A DNA stretch of 64,000 bases, from contig NC_016134.3 in assembly GCF_000005505.3 (NCBI RefSeq), positions 18,830,624 to 18,894,623 of the forward strand. Reading direction: 5' to 3'. This DNA comes from Brachypodium distachyon. Taxonomy: Eukaryota > Streptophyta > Magnoliopsida > Poales > Poaceae. The notes below the pieces were generated by a model that was not told the DNA's origin, did no database searches, and worked only from the letters and a program-made list of their open reading frames with translations. Made by a program: the position numbers and the translations under genes. The first letter of the stretch is position 1; each line of letters starts with the position of its first letter. Positions 34,633 through 46,449 of the stretch are shown one piece after another.

Positions 34633-35253
34633 TCAAGGGTAGAAGTTGCACAGGTGCTCAATATTCCAGCTATTGGGCACCGGCAAGCCTTTTTCGGTTT
34701 CCAACCGACAACCCCCGGTCTTGTCACCTGCACTGCCCGGAAAGAGCCTTCCCAGTTTGGAGTCAACTTGTTCCCGGCCTTCATTCTTTATATCCGGCAC
34801 AGAACGAGGTCTCCAACCTAGAGCCCCCGGGGAAGGACTCTCCTGTCGTGATAACGACGGAGCCCCTACTGGTAGCCTGCAGCTCGTACAGCTGCCCGGC
34901 ATCGAATCTCCTCGATGAAGCTAAGGTCGTCAATCATCTATGCGTGTTGGCTCTCGTCGCCGTACGCACGTACCCGAGGTGACCCATGCTTGAGCTCGAG
35001 GGGCAGCACAGCTTCTGCCCCGTAGACGAGGGCAAACGGAGTTTGGCCTGTCTCCCGACTTGGTGTGGTCCGAATCGACCGCAGCACGGGCTGGAGTTCT
35101 TTGACCCAGTGTTTCCCGTGGCCCTTGAGTTTGTCAAAGGTTCTCGTCTTGAGCCCCCGTAGCACTTCTGCATTGGCGTGCTCCACTTGCCCGTTGCTCC
35201 TTAGATGAGCTAGAGGCGAAGTGGATTTTAGTGCCCATGTCCTCGCAGTAAGC
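34633..35253 (-). pseudogene. integrase C-terminal part of pol, element B
   Basis: The minus strand reads HANAEVLRGLKTRTFDKLKG and LVYGAEAVLPLELKHGSPRV, then a frame change, then AGNKLTPNWEGSFRAVQV and the end NIEHLCNFYP with TGA at 34633-34635. It is colinear with A at 15802-16420. It is cut at its upstream side by giant LTR D; the rest of the integrase continues at 41436. Confidence 0.8.
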
Positions 35254-35258
35254 TCGGA

Positions 35259-38200
35259 TGTGGCGACCCAGACTCTTAAGGATCCGGAATCTTTGTGTAT
35301 TCTGTACTAGTCCCTAGATCAATAGCTAGTACACACAGTCCAAGATGAAATACCAAAAAACATGTCTTTTTATTAACGATAACCAATAATCCGGAGTACA
35401 TATTTTACTACACAGCGAAAAAATAGAATTGAACACCAATAAGTCCATCAATGCCACAGGCTTGTTGAGTATAGACCAGCGACCCTGCGTAACCTTTCTT
35501 CACACGTCAACATCTGCACATGATAGGTGCAGGTCAATACATTGAATGCACTTGCAAGTAGATACCTGTGTGGTTAGGAGAAATGCAAGTACATGCTTAA
35601 GGATAAGTTCTAAATAGGCTTCTACGGTTTCTTTTGCAAAAAGCCAGTTTTGGATTTTGAAATACTCATAATACTTTTTCTTTGGAAAACTCTAACTCTA
35701 GAATTTTGTAGAAAATAGTTTTTGAAAACTAATATGTCAAGTGGAATCTGCACCACAAGACTTAACTCTGTGATCTGCCATCAGTGCTTCGATGACTCAC
35801 AGACCTTTTCCTTACAATGCATTCTGGGTCAAGCTGACACTCACATAGTAACCCTAACTCATTCTGTGGATACTTCCATCGAGTAGAAACTCATTCTGTG
35901 GATACCATCGAGTCAAAATAGTTTTTGGTTTTTGAAAACAAAACTAGAAGATCTCCTCTTGACCACACTTAGTAGCTCAATTCTCCCGTAACCAGGGGCA
36001 TGGCTAATCGATTAGATTGACACTCTGCAGAGGTTTGTACACTTTACCCACCAGACACAATCAGTCCAAAGTGTTGCCTAACGACAAGCGTGCGCAACAG
36101 GTAAAGATTGTGACGAAGTCTTTCACTAGATGCCCCCTATACTTAATCCTGGCACCGCCCGCCCCACACATGAGCGCATTGGCCCCTTCTCCGAATGACG
36201 ATACCCAAGTAAGGGTTTCCCGCTAGTTATTCGACTAAGCCAGAGCCATAATAGCAAGTGGTTGTACAGGTAAGCTTTTGGGTTCCATTGGAAAAGACTT
36301 GAACTTTTTGATACTGGACGGCGGTCCCCACCAAAATCCTGAGCATCTGCAGAGCCGAACTGGATGCTGCCCTTGCCGACAACCAAAAATGTTCTTAGAC
36401 ATACCACTCCGCCCAGTGGAAAACATTTTTGGGTTTTATTTTGAAAATATTTTTGAAAACACTCTCGCTCATATCATGAGACTTTCTTTTTCGAAAAGAT
36501 TTGTACCCTCCCGATACAATATATAGCGAGCAAGTTTGAAAACATACATACTATAATCTTAGGGTAATTGGTGGCATGACAAACAACTTGTAGGCATACT
36601 ACATAGGTCATAACTAATAATTTGAAAACGCATTTTGAAAATACTTTATAGAGAATAAGACCTACACATGCATTCTTACAATTTGTAGAACAAAGTAGCA
36701 TATGCAAAAATATAGGATTCTAGATGATCAAAGGTATCACTTGCCTTGACCTGTGTTGATACAAACTTCTTCTTCACGACACTTAGCACAATCACACTCC
36801 GAATCATCTATCGCGAAGAACAAATAACAACAATAACCAAATTGTTCGATAAATCCAAATGAAGAACCAAAAGTGATAATCAACGATTATCTTTATTGCT
36901 AAAGCACAGGGTAGGGTTTCGGAAAAGATGGAAATAGTTTGATAAGATTTATAAGGAATAATACTATACCCTTAATATCCCACATGTTTTATTTATGAAA
37001 ACATGAACAATGCACATCTCACGATCCAACTAAATTATGGCAAGATATGCAACATTATGACAAAGCTATAATGCAAACTATGCATCTTAGGTGAACATGA
37101 TAGATAATAAAAAGCATCAAGTTAATTGTTGTTCTAGCATGCTATGCTCTGTTATTTAGTTAAAGTAATTAATTTGAATGCATCTATGCAATGCAAACAC
37201 AACTATACATTTAATTTATCAATGCAAATTGATAAAGCTACATGAGAGTTAATTTTATTAGTTGTTTCTTATTAACATGCAAAGGCTAACTATGACATAA
37301 ACCTCATGATGCAATTTATAGTTATCAAAATATTTTTATACAAATACTTTAGTGATACCCAAACTTAGAAAAGATAGATAAAGAACCTAGGGTTTATGAT
37401 AACAAGATTGAAAAAGAATCTCCAAGTTGTTGGGACAAAATAGAGAAAAGAAAAGTAACCTAAATGATTGCAAGACATGGGACATGTTTGATCAGATCAT
37501 AACACGTGATAGATGCAAGGAAACTCGGATTATAAATAAGAAACTTGGATTACAAATCAATACAAAAGGCTAGGATTGAATTGGAGTTGAAACGGTGAAG
37601 TTCTGGCTGTTAACAGATACAAAGTTCTAAGTATCATGGGATACTGTATATGAAGATGAAAAGGTACAAAAATGGGTTAAGAATGTAGGGCTGGATGGAT
37701 TATTGTCAAAACAGAAAGAATCATCTAATTTGGAGCAATGTATCAAAAGATAGGGACTTCGGAATACAGCTAATCAATGTTTCAACAGGATAGCATGTAA
37801 CAGTGTTAACAGATAGCAACTTCGGTTGAGGATGTACTTGTGTAGATGATACAGAACTTGTGCAAGAAGTGCACTGATGTGTAGAACATGACGTAGTAGA
37901 TAATATTCAGAAGTTTTGAGACCAAACGAATCTATGGAGTATTCTACAAGAATTTCGAAACATGGCTAATCCAGAAGCAGGATGCTATGAATAGCAACTT
38001 CAGATAAAGACTAACTACTGAAGATAATCCAGACGGGGCATGCAAACTGATCTAATCTGTAGAGCACGACGTGGTCTAAGCATATCAGAAGGAATCGGAT
38101 AAATAGGATCTACGGTTGATAATCTACAAGCTACAAAAGTAGGCTAATCAAAACAGACTGGAGCTCCAAAAGCAGAACAAGAAAGCTCACCGGAGAAGAT

Positions 38201-41200
38201 GAAATTTGCCGGAGTTGATGAGAGTCGGCGGATTAGAGGTTTCCGAAGGCAAGGCTGTGGTGTATGGTGTTCTAGGTGTCGATAGGGATCTAAAGGTGGT
38301 GATGGCTCGGGCTAATTTGGGGCGAGGTGGTAGGAATTGCTTGCCGGAGTTTGCGTGGAAACAGCGACGAAAACTTGAAATAGGCGGCGAGATTGACTGC
38401 GGCTTCGAGCTAGGTTTCAAGGGATAGGTTGGGGCTCTCGAGGGCGTTCGATGGGATCTATTTATAGAAGAGATGGAGATTGGGATAAGGCCGGCATCGG
38501 TGGAGGTTTAAATGAGTCGGTTTCGCTTAAAATTCGGACGAGATAGAGTCCATAATGGTTTCAATCTTGTTGGGATTGATTCCTTGACGTGAGGGTCACG
38601 AATTGGCGAAGAAATCACAAAGAAAAAGGGTTCGGAAGGTGGAATTCGTGGTGGAGGCGGCCATGGACTCTGGCTTGAACTCGAGCTCGGGCTGGAGGAG
38701 GTTGGGCGCGGGGCAGTCCATAGGGCAGGGGGCTAGCGACGGGCTGCGGTGGACGGAGGCGTGAAGGGGCACGTAGAGATAAACAAAAACTTTTCCTACG
38801 CGAACTCCCAAGATCTAGCCGAGGTAGAAGGCCACGAGGATTACCACTAGACGCGCAGTTGCGGATTATTGATGCAGCGCCTTGATGCAGTGCAGTCCCT
38901 CGATCCGATCCAGCCGATCCAATCCCGCGATCGTCGAAGTGCTGAACATACAGCACCTCTGCCGGTATCCACACGTGCGAGGAGGAGCTCCGGCGGCGGA
39001 CTGCTAGGTCCGGTGCGACGGTTGAACTGAATCGGGCTAGGGTTCTCAACGCATGAGAGTGGAAAAAACCGTGCCCCTTAGGCATCCCACGCCCCTGCTT
39101 ATATATCGAGTGGAAGTGGGCTCCAAGCCTTGTGGCCCATCCACCCTGCGAGTCCAACTCGCATTGTCAGCCCAATTCCAGTTCGGGTCCAACCCGACCA
39201 AATACTTGCTCCCGCTCTTAAGTGTGTGACCGCGCAGGCTCATGGCGACTTGCACACGATTGGAGTCCGACTCACAATCGATCAATCGGTAGCGGCTCCT
39301 AGCAGAACGTGCCGACTCCCAAGTACCATCGAGTCATGACGACGTACCTTCCAATGTGACATACGTCTTAGTCCCTTTTGCCTCACGATATACCTTGTCG
39401 AACTATAGGCGATTAATCGTCATCCCTTTAATAGTTCAACTCTCTTCTCGATCTGTGATATACAATTCATCCGACTAACTCTTAGTCGATCGACCCGGTT
39501 AACAGTTAACCTAGTCGCGCATGGCCATGCTTCCCGAATCATATCACTCGAGAGGGCCCAGAGAATATCTCTCCAGTCGGAGGGGCAAAATCCCATCTTG
39601 GTTATCCACATCACACAGCTTGATTCTCAGTCAACCCGAACTCTGCCTTTATAACTGCCCTGTTACGGAACAACGTTTGACAGAATCTAAGTTGGTGATC
39701 CACAACTCGGATTGTGCAATAACCTCAGGTCTAAGGATTACATTAATTGAGACATGCAAATGACGACCTACTCGTTGCATCTCAATATGGGTCAGTCCGA
39801 CTCGCTAAACTCTTTAGCCGAGTCGGTGTAAGCTGGAATGACATCACCATGCCCATGACAAGTGGAACCGAGTCATCAGCCAACTTTCACATTAGCCTAA
39901 GTTATGTGTCCAGCACAACCTCAATGACTAAGGACAATTTAGCATGAACAACATGAATACATAGTTCCACAATCAAATCACATATTCAATGATACATATC
40001 AGATGTTCAAACAAGGACAACTTAATAATATTTATGAATACATTGGGAATTACATCATACATGATTGCCTCTAGGGCATATTCCCAACAAGGCGAGCAGC
40101 GGAGCCAGGGGCTGGGCTGCACGGCAGGGGAGGCAAGCGGCATCAGCCATGGCGCTGCAGAGGGAAGCACGGGCTGGGCAGCCACGTGAGGAAGAAGAAA
40201 GGAAGGAGAGAAGAAAAGAGAAAAGAAAAAAGAGAGAGATGGGCCGTTGGATGAGAGATGGATGGACAAGATTAGAACTTACCCCTTCGGGGCACTTAAG
40301 TGGAAATGGGTTTCAGCGGAATACGCTTTCATGAAGGGAAAGCGGTAGTTCCCGAAAATAGAAAAGAATAAAAAAAAAGCATATTAAATATTTTTCTGTG
40401 TGTATAAATCGCCAAAAATTCAAATAAATCAAATAAAATACCAAACGGATTCAAAAAATTCCTGAAATTCCTGAAAATTAATTAACTGTTTAGAACGCAA
40501 GAAAATAATTTCTCATGGAATAAAATATGTCAATAGGTTTTATAGCACATGAACCTGAAATCAAGTCCAAATAAATCTAGAAAAATATGTCAAAGATCCA
40601 ATAAATTTCCAAACGGGATTCTAACACCAAATGAAGCTTATGCGTACCAAATTATATGTTCTCCAGCTTTATAATCTGGAAAGTCACGTTATTCCTTCTC
40701 ATTAACAAATAGGCATGTGTTGGAAAATCATATAATTGATTTTAACGCCAAACCAAGAACATGCAGAGTTTTGAAAATGTTTTCTCAACTCTAGGATTAG
40801 GAAAGTCATGTTATTTCCCACTCTTGAATAAATGTCGGAAAATCATCTCCACGTGAGGTTGTCATGTTACCCTCTTCTCTTTATTTGATCATCTCATTTG
40901 GAAATTAAAAGAGTATACCAACATAAGAATCAACCAATACATAAGTGAAATATTAAATATGTTTTCCAACTATATACTTGGGAAAGTCATATTGTTCCCT
41001 CTCTTTAACACTGAATAAATGTTGGGAAACATTTCAAATTGATTCAATAATTCCAACGATGCTCTCAAATGGTCATGGCATTCAAATTGAAAATTTGGGA
41101 TACCATAAATCCTTTATAGGATCCCCAAAAAAGAATAAGACTCATTTAGGTTCTTGAAATCCCATACAATAACATAAGATGCAAAAATGGATCCAAATTA

Positions 41201-41430
41201 AACACTTTTGAATTTGTAAAAATCTTTCAACCATGTGATATAATTTGGATAGTCATATTAATCCACTCTTTGGTATAAAATTCAAACGTGCCAAGAAAAA
41301 TTCAAACAAGTCCTGAAAATTTTAAAATTCTTCAGAAATTCTCAACCAAAATATGTTAACATTAAACAAATTAGATAAAATAATTTATATTAATTAACAT
41401 TCCAAAATGGGAAAATTTTGGGATGTTACA
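35259..41430 (-). mobile_element. giant solo LTR D inserted in the integrase of B, itself holding a Copia solo LTR
   Basis: The plus strand begins TGTGGCGACCCAGACTC and ends GGGATGTTACA, so the minus strand starts TGTAACATCCC like copy C. Flanks are TCGGA (35254-35258) and TCGAA (41431-41435), a 5-bp duplication with one change; uninterrupted element A reads AAGCTTGGAACATCGCAC here. Without Copia LTR E2 and its duplication the unit is about 4,839 bp, colinear with C. A TATA box on the minus strand (CTCTTCTATAAATAG) is near 38458-38472, followed by a short open frame from 38420 (MKPSSKPQSISPPISSF). No gag-pol is present. Confidence 0.75.
38762..40089 (-). mobile_element. Copia solo LTR E2 inside giant LTR D
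   Basis: 1,328 bp, same family as E1 (shared GATTACCACTAGACGCGCA, CACTCGAGAGGGCCCAGAGA and GATTGCCTCTAGGGCATAT blocks). The right end is TTCCCAACA; the left end is TGAAGGGGCACGTAG, a mutated TGTTGGGGAACGTAG. Perfect 5-bp duplications AGGCG flank it at 38757-38761 and 40090-40094. This is the third nesting level (B, D, E2). Confidence 0.85.
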
Positions 41431-41435
41431 TCGAA

Positions 41436-42240
41436 ACACCGCACTAGTGAATTGTGTGCCATTATCTGTGATAATGCTGTTAGGTACACCAAACCGGCAC
41501 ACAATGCTCTTGAAGAACTTGATGGCCGCCTGCGCTGTGACAGCTCGCACAGGCTCCACCTCGACCCATTTTGAGAACTTGTCAATGGCTACAAGGAGAT
41601 ACCCGTAACCGCCGACAACTCTCGGTATCTTGCCGACGATGTCCAGCCCCCAGACCGCAAACGGCCATGAGGACGGGATGACTTGCAGGGCTTGAGCTGG
41701 CTGATTGCTCTTCTTGGTGTGAAACTGGCATGCTTCACAGGTCTTGACTAGTTGCTCGGCATTGGCTAAGGCTGTGGGCCAGTAGAAGCCATGCGGAACG
41801 CTTTCCCAGCTAGCGCCCTAGAGGCCACATGGTGCGAACATGTGCCTCGATTGATATCCTCCAGCAGCGTGCGCCCTTCCTCTTGGGGCACGCAGAGGAG
41901 CATAACTCGTTTGGACACCTCCGGTAGAGATCCCCATCTACCAGAGCGTACATCTTTTCTTGCCGGGCTACTCGCTCCGCGGCAATGTCTTCTTTCGGGA
42001 GGGTTCCGTCCTTAAGGTAACGAATAACATCCGTGCCCCAAGGTGGCGGTACCCGACTCAAGCATGCCACAAGTTCGGTAGCATGGTGCCCCGCAGCTGC
42101 AGGGTCTCCTTGGGTTGCCGGATGGGCTTCCCAAGCAACCGTCTTGGGATCGACAGAGGGCTTTGACTGCGTCTGTACGAATACCCCAGGAGGCACCTTT
42201 CCGCGTTCCGCTAACCCACTTGAACAGTTCATCCGCAACA
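41436..42240 (-). pseudogene. integrase N-terminal and core part of pol, element B
   Basis: The minus strand keeps the zinc-binding cysteines as TCEACQFHTKK (41722-41748), then the core start with the first Asp near 41640 and VEPVRAVTAQAAIKFFKS plus ITDNGTQFTSAVF with the second Asp. It ends at insertion D. The upstream part (41810-42240) reads DVIRYLKDGTLPKEDIAAER and YALVDGDLYRRCPNEL, the linker before the zinc domain. Frameshifts separate the pieces. Confidence 0.8.
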
Positions 42241-42994
42241 AATTTGTCCTTGCGCTTTACGTGCTCAAACTGGAGTCCCTTGAACTTGGACTCCAGCTTT
42301 CGCACTTCTTCCACGTACGCTGCCATCTGGGGGCGGTCGTAGTCCTTGTTCACTTGGTTTATCACGAGTTGAGAATCCCCGCAAACAACAAAGCGCTTGA
42401 TGTCGAGGGCGATCGCCGCACGTAACCCGGCTAGTAGCCCCTCGTACTCTGTTGTGTTGTGGTGGAGTTGGCGAAGTCGAACTGTATCACGAACTTGAGT
42501 TGATCTTCAGTGGGCGACTCGATCACTACTCCGGCTCCGGCACCCTGCAGACTGAAGGCGCCGTCGAAGTACAACCCAGTACCCTTCTGGACCTACGGGT
42601 ACCGTACCAGCGTATCACGCAACACCGTGCTGACCTTGTCTTCCTGATCGCCGGGAGCCCCCTGCCCCACTGTCTCAGCCCCGAGGACTTGCTCTTACCT
42701 CTCGGCAACGAGCACAGAGCTCACTACCTTATCTGTCGCTGCTAAGTAAAGCAGCCACAACTCGCCCGGCTTGGGGGCAACGAGGATCGACGGCAACTTC
42801 AGGTACTGCTTCAAGTCCTGGAACGCTGCTTCTACCTTAGGGGTCCAGTTGACTGGGCCCTTCTTCTTCATTACCTTGAAGAAAGGCAAGGCTCACTCAC
42901 CCAACCTTGAGACGAAACGCCCGAGCGCCACAACGCAATCGTTGAGGCACTGGACATCTCTGACCTTGCGGGGTGCCTCGATCGCCTCGATCTT
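42241..42994 (-). pseudogene. RNase H and connection region of pol, element B
   Basis: The minus strand shows MAAYVEEVRKLESKFKGLQF (near 42290-42335), RNase H remains near 42400-42560 (equivalent to AEYEGLLAG in A, with a 1-bp loss) and the connection segment FFKVMKKKGPVNWTPKVEAA (near 42830-42889). Part of the region between about 42590 and 42690 is deleted relative to A. Confidence 0.65.
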
Positions 42995-43999
42995 CTATGG
43001 GTTGGCCTCGATTCCCCGGTGAGATACAAAGAAGCCCAACAAGTGCCCCAAGTCCACGCCGAACGTGCATTTCTCGGGGTTAAGCTTGAGCTTGATCCTA
43101 CAGAGATTATCGAATGTCTCCTGCAGGTCGCCGACGAGCGAGTCCCCGCCCCGCGACTTGACGACGATATCGTCCATGCAGGCCTCGATATTACAACCTA
43201 GCTGGGGTCCCAGACACTGGAGCAAAGTGCGCTGAAATGTCGAGCCCGCGTTCTTCAGCCCGAAAAGCATGCATGTATAATAGTAGCAGCCAACCGGGGT
43301 GATAAACGTTGTTTTCTCCTCATCTTCGACTGCCATATTGATCTGATGGTAGCCGGAGAAGGCTTCTAAAAAGCACAACGACTCATAACCCGCTGTGGAA
43401 TCTACTATTTGATCAATACGGGGTACAGGGAAGGGGTCCTTAGGGCATGCACGATTAAGATCAGTGAAATCTACACACATGCGTAATTTATTCCCAGCCT
43501 TAGGGACTACAACAGGATTTGCTAACCAAGTAGGGTACAACACTTCCTTGATTTCCCCGACATTCTTGAGCTTCTCCACTTCTTGCTGGATGAAATCTTT
43601 GCGTTCTTGTGCTTGCCGGCGAACATTCTCTTTGACGGGGCACGCGTCTGGCCGCACCGCCAACCGATGCTCGATCACCTCCCTGGGGACTTCGGAAAGG
43701 TCCAACGGCTCCCATGCGAACACGTCCGAATTTCCCCGGAGGAAGGTGATGAGGCCCTGGAACGTGTTCACAAACTGCTCACGTAGGTCAGCCCCGGAGG
43801 CAATGTACCCGGTGGGCAGGTTGAGCAACCAAGTTCTCGCTGATCCTTTCAGGACCATCGGGAACCAGTTGGCCCTGACCTTGTCATCGGCAGCGATAGC
43901 ATGCATGCCCAACGTGTAGGTCAGGAGGAAATCCTTGGGATTCACGGTCCCGTCGTACGTCCTGAGCGTTGGCGCTCGGAACTTGCGGGGCCATTTCAC
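42995..43999 (-). pseudogene. in-frame fusion of Gag capsid to reverse transcriptase, element B
   Basis: A single minus-strand frame of 334 codons. Residues ~1-82 are Retrotrans_gag (RAPTLRTYDGTVNPKDFLLT, VRANWFPMVLKGSARTWLLN). At residue 82/83 (near 43753) FVNTFQG is joined directly to LITFLRGNSDVFAWEPLDLS, the segment just before RT. RT follows: LYPTWLANPVVVPKAGNKL, VDFTDLNRACPKDPFPVPRI, FLEAFSGYHQINMAVEDEEK and LNPEKCTFGVDLGHLLGFFV. The second half of Gag, the zinc knuckle and the protease are deleted without a frame change. The catalytic box is CMDD (43169-43180): both Asp are kept but the preceding Tyr is Cys. The frame ends at a TAG-type break near 42995. Confidence 0.85.
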
Positions 44000-44774
44000 C
44001 CGGCGCAGCTCACGCCGGCGGAGATCTTCTTGCTGGCGGGCGTTCAGGACGCCTCGCGCGTCACTTGGCGTGACGGTCGGTGACGAGTCCGAGTCATCCT
44101 TGGGATCCTCGTCGTCCTGTCCTCCCGAGGGTGGAGGATGCTCTCCTGGTCCCGAGGCGCGGGGAGCGTCCCCGCGTCCCAGGTTCTGTCCTCGCCCGAA
44201 CCAGCCGAGCCACCCTCACCTTGCGGTTGTTGGGCGGCGAGCGCGAGGAGTGCGTCCGACTCCGCACTCCACACGTCGTGTGCCGGGGTGTGCCTTGCGG
44301 TGGCTCGTAGTGCACCATGACACGCGCGGCGATGATAGCTTCCGCCGGGGTCTGGGCGGGAGGCTGCCGGTTCTCAAACCTGCTACCATCCACCCGGTCA
44401 CCCGGTGCCCTCGGTTGAGAGCGCCGAGATCCCACTGGCGTCGTACGCGACACGCTATGGTCGTGACACAGCTGTTGCTGCGCGTCCTCAGCCCGCGAGT
44501 GAACTCGTTGGCTGGCACGTGCGACGTTGAGGTCGCCCGTGCGACTGGCTCCCGCGCTAGGCGCCGCAAGTCCCCTCAGACGGTTGTCCGTCGACGCCTG
44601 AGGAGGTGGCGGTGGCAGCTGCGGTTGCTGCTGCGCCTGCTGAGGTTATTGACATTTGGAGGACCCCTAGTCCCCGTGACCTTGCGACGCACGTGCGGCG
44701 TCGTGGGATTGAGTGCGCATGGCCAGCGTATCGCGCAAGTCGACCCGAGGCTCGTCTGCCTTCTTGGGCGGCAT
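44000..44774 (-). pseudogene. gag N-terminal part, element B
   Basis: The frame starts at ATG 44774 on the minus strand (MPPKKADEPRVDLRDTLAMR, same as A), about 95 bases inside the 5' LTR. The following ~700 bases are rich in Arg/Pro/Ser in shifted frames and colinear with A at 25420-26160. Frameshifts break it before the capsid domain at 43999. Confidence 0.65.
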
Positions 44775-44850
44775 GGCGAGCTGATGTGGACGATGTCGTT
44801 GGTGACAAAGCCGATGACGCCGGCGGTCACCCGAAGTTCTCTTCACGCCT

Positions 44851-44867
44851 CCCTACCTGGCGCGCCA
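44851..44867 (-). promoter_or_regulatory. primer-binding site of element B
   Basis: The minus strand reads TGGCGCGCCAGGTAGGG two bases inside the 5' LTR. It is nearly identical to the site in A. Confidence 0.7.
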
Positions 44868-44869
44868 GA

Positions 44870-45748
44870 TGTCGGAGCACGGGTCTCCGGCACCGGGGAT
44901 GCGGGACACCCCCTTGTTGTTCGGTGGAGGGCGGGGAAATCGCTCCGGCGATCGCCGACGTGACGAAAGACACGTAGTGTGGACAGTTAGATTTACCTTG
45001 GTTCGGGCCACCCGGAGGTGTAACACCCTACGTCCAGCTCTTGGTTGTATTGGGGAATGAGTATGCTTTACAGATTGCCCGGGGGCTCCCGGGTTGGCTA
45101 CTTGTCCCTCTAAGGAACTCTGCTATGGGCGGGCACACTGCTGCTTGTTACTGACTAGGGTTCCAACCCTTTGACCGGTGGCATTGGTACTCATTTTATA
45201 GACAAGGGGATACCACAGGCGCCGATGCATGCAGCGCGACACGTTAGCTATCCGCGTGTCATTGCCGCAAAACTTACACTATTGTTTATCCACGCTGGGC
45301 GCCATGCAGCGCCCAGGCCACTGTACACGGTAAATAAAATGGATTATAGGGTAGCCGTTCTAACCTTGCTGAGCAAGACTAGCCCTGCCGATATGACTCC
45401 CGTCGGTGCATTAAATGCACTACGTCCGCTGTCTCGTCATGTCTTCATTGTTCTGCGGGCCCCATCTGCATGCTCGAGCGCGGGTTGCGGGGGGCCTCTT
45501 CCCAGCAAGCACACCCAGCTCGTTGCCGGGGTAGCATGCCTTCCACTTCCCGGGACCAGAGTTCCCGGGTACCTACCGAAGCGGGTGCTTCTCTTGTTCC
45601 GGTTCTTGGCTTTATCTTCGCCAATGACTATCTCTTTGGCACGGGCTTCCCGGGTCTATCCTTCCCGGGAGGCCAACCTGGCGGGGCTTCGTTACTCGCG
45701 ACCCACAGGTCCCGTACCAATGGGACCTCATGGGCCACTGGTACGACA
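44870..45748 (-). repeat. 5' LTR of element B
   Basis: An 879-bp LTR from TGTCGGAGCACGGG to CCACTGGTACGACA. The minus-strand TATA box CTATAAAATGAG (45194-45203) is intact, in contrast to the 3' LTR. The conserved GTTCGGGCCACCC...ACACCCTACGTCC block is near 45001-45034. Confidence 0.9.
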
Positions 45749-45756
45749 CCAAATAA

Positions 45757-45786
45757 CCAGCCAAGTGACCCGCGCAATTGCGCGGG
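45757..45786 (-). mobile_element. Helitron-like 3' terminus
   Basis: On the minus strand a perfect 18-nt palindrome, CCCGCGCAATTGCGCGGG (45769-45786), is followed after a short spacer by CACTTGGCTGG and then T. A GC-rich hairpin about 10 bases before CTRR|T is the 3' signature of plant Helitrons; here CTRR is CTGG. The matching 5' TC end should lie to the right, but I could not place it. Element B inserted three bases from this end. Confidence 0.45.
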
Positions 45787-46449
45787 CAACATCCTTATTT
45801 GTATCAAAAAGTTATGATGTTAGTGTCATAATATTGTGTTATTTTAAAGTGCCTTACAAAGTGACTGTTCAGGGTATAAAAGTGACATTTAGTATTTTCA
45901 ATTGTCCATCTTTATTTCATGAAAATTGCAAGCTACGAAGGACAATATATATGTAAATAAGAGTCAAATATTGCAATGAAAGGATGGCAGAAGAAAATGA
46001 ACTATACGGAGTAATTGAATAACATGCATTTATGTTATTATTGTGCATTATCTTTTGAAATGAACATAAAGAGATGAAACATATATAAAGTCAGTCCTTT
46101 CCCCATTATAAAACCTTGGACATCCTATTGTGCCCACGGTGTTTAGATGAACAATATTAGAATAAACATAAGGATCCATCAGGTGTGTGTGTCTACACAG
46201 AGAGAGAGAGAGAGTAATCTTAGGTCTTCATGACTTGAACCCAGGGTCTGCTTGATTAATTGTTCTGTAAACTTATTGATCAAATCAGAAAGCAGAAAGG
46301 TACGACCTATTGAAAATGAAACAACAATTTTGCAAGTTAACGTCCAGCTAGCATATTACAATGAACACATACTAAAGGATCGACAGCAACAACAAATGCA
46401 GAAAACAACATTCAAGCTACAAGCATAGCAAAAACATGATGGTTGACAT
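45787..46449. other. AT-rich spacer with a GA microsatellite
   Basis: No gene is seen. A (GA)n tract lies at about 46198-46214. This may be the body of a Helitron whose 3' end is at 45757. Confidence 0.4.

Larger units (their letters stand above)
27199..45748 (-). mobile_element. Ty3/Gypsy (Tat-lineage) LTR retrotransposon B with nested insertions
   Basis: A complete outline on the minus strand: 5' LTR 44870-45748, 3' LTR 27199-28076, flanked by 5-bp duplications CCAAA (27194-27198 and 45749-45753). It belongs to the same family as A and has the same order: gag, pol, then a plus-strand convergent extra gene. It contains Copia solo LTR E1 (29552-30905) in the extra gene and giant solo LTR D (35259-41430) in integrase, and D itself holds Copia solo LTR E2. 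The internal region has lost protease and the Gag zinc knuckle. B sits only 22 bp from the 5' LTR of A. The two LTRs differ at many positions (low-90s percent identity by eye), so the insertion is not recent. Confidence 0.9.
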
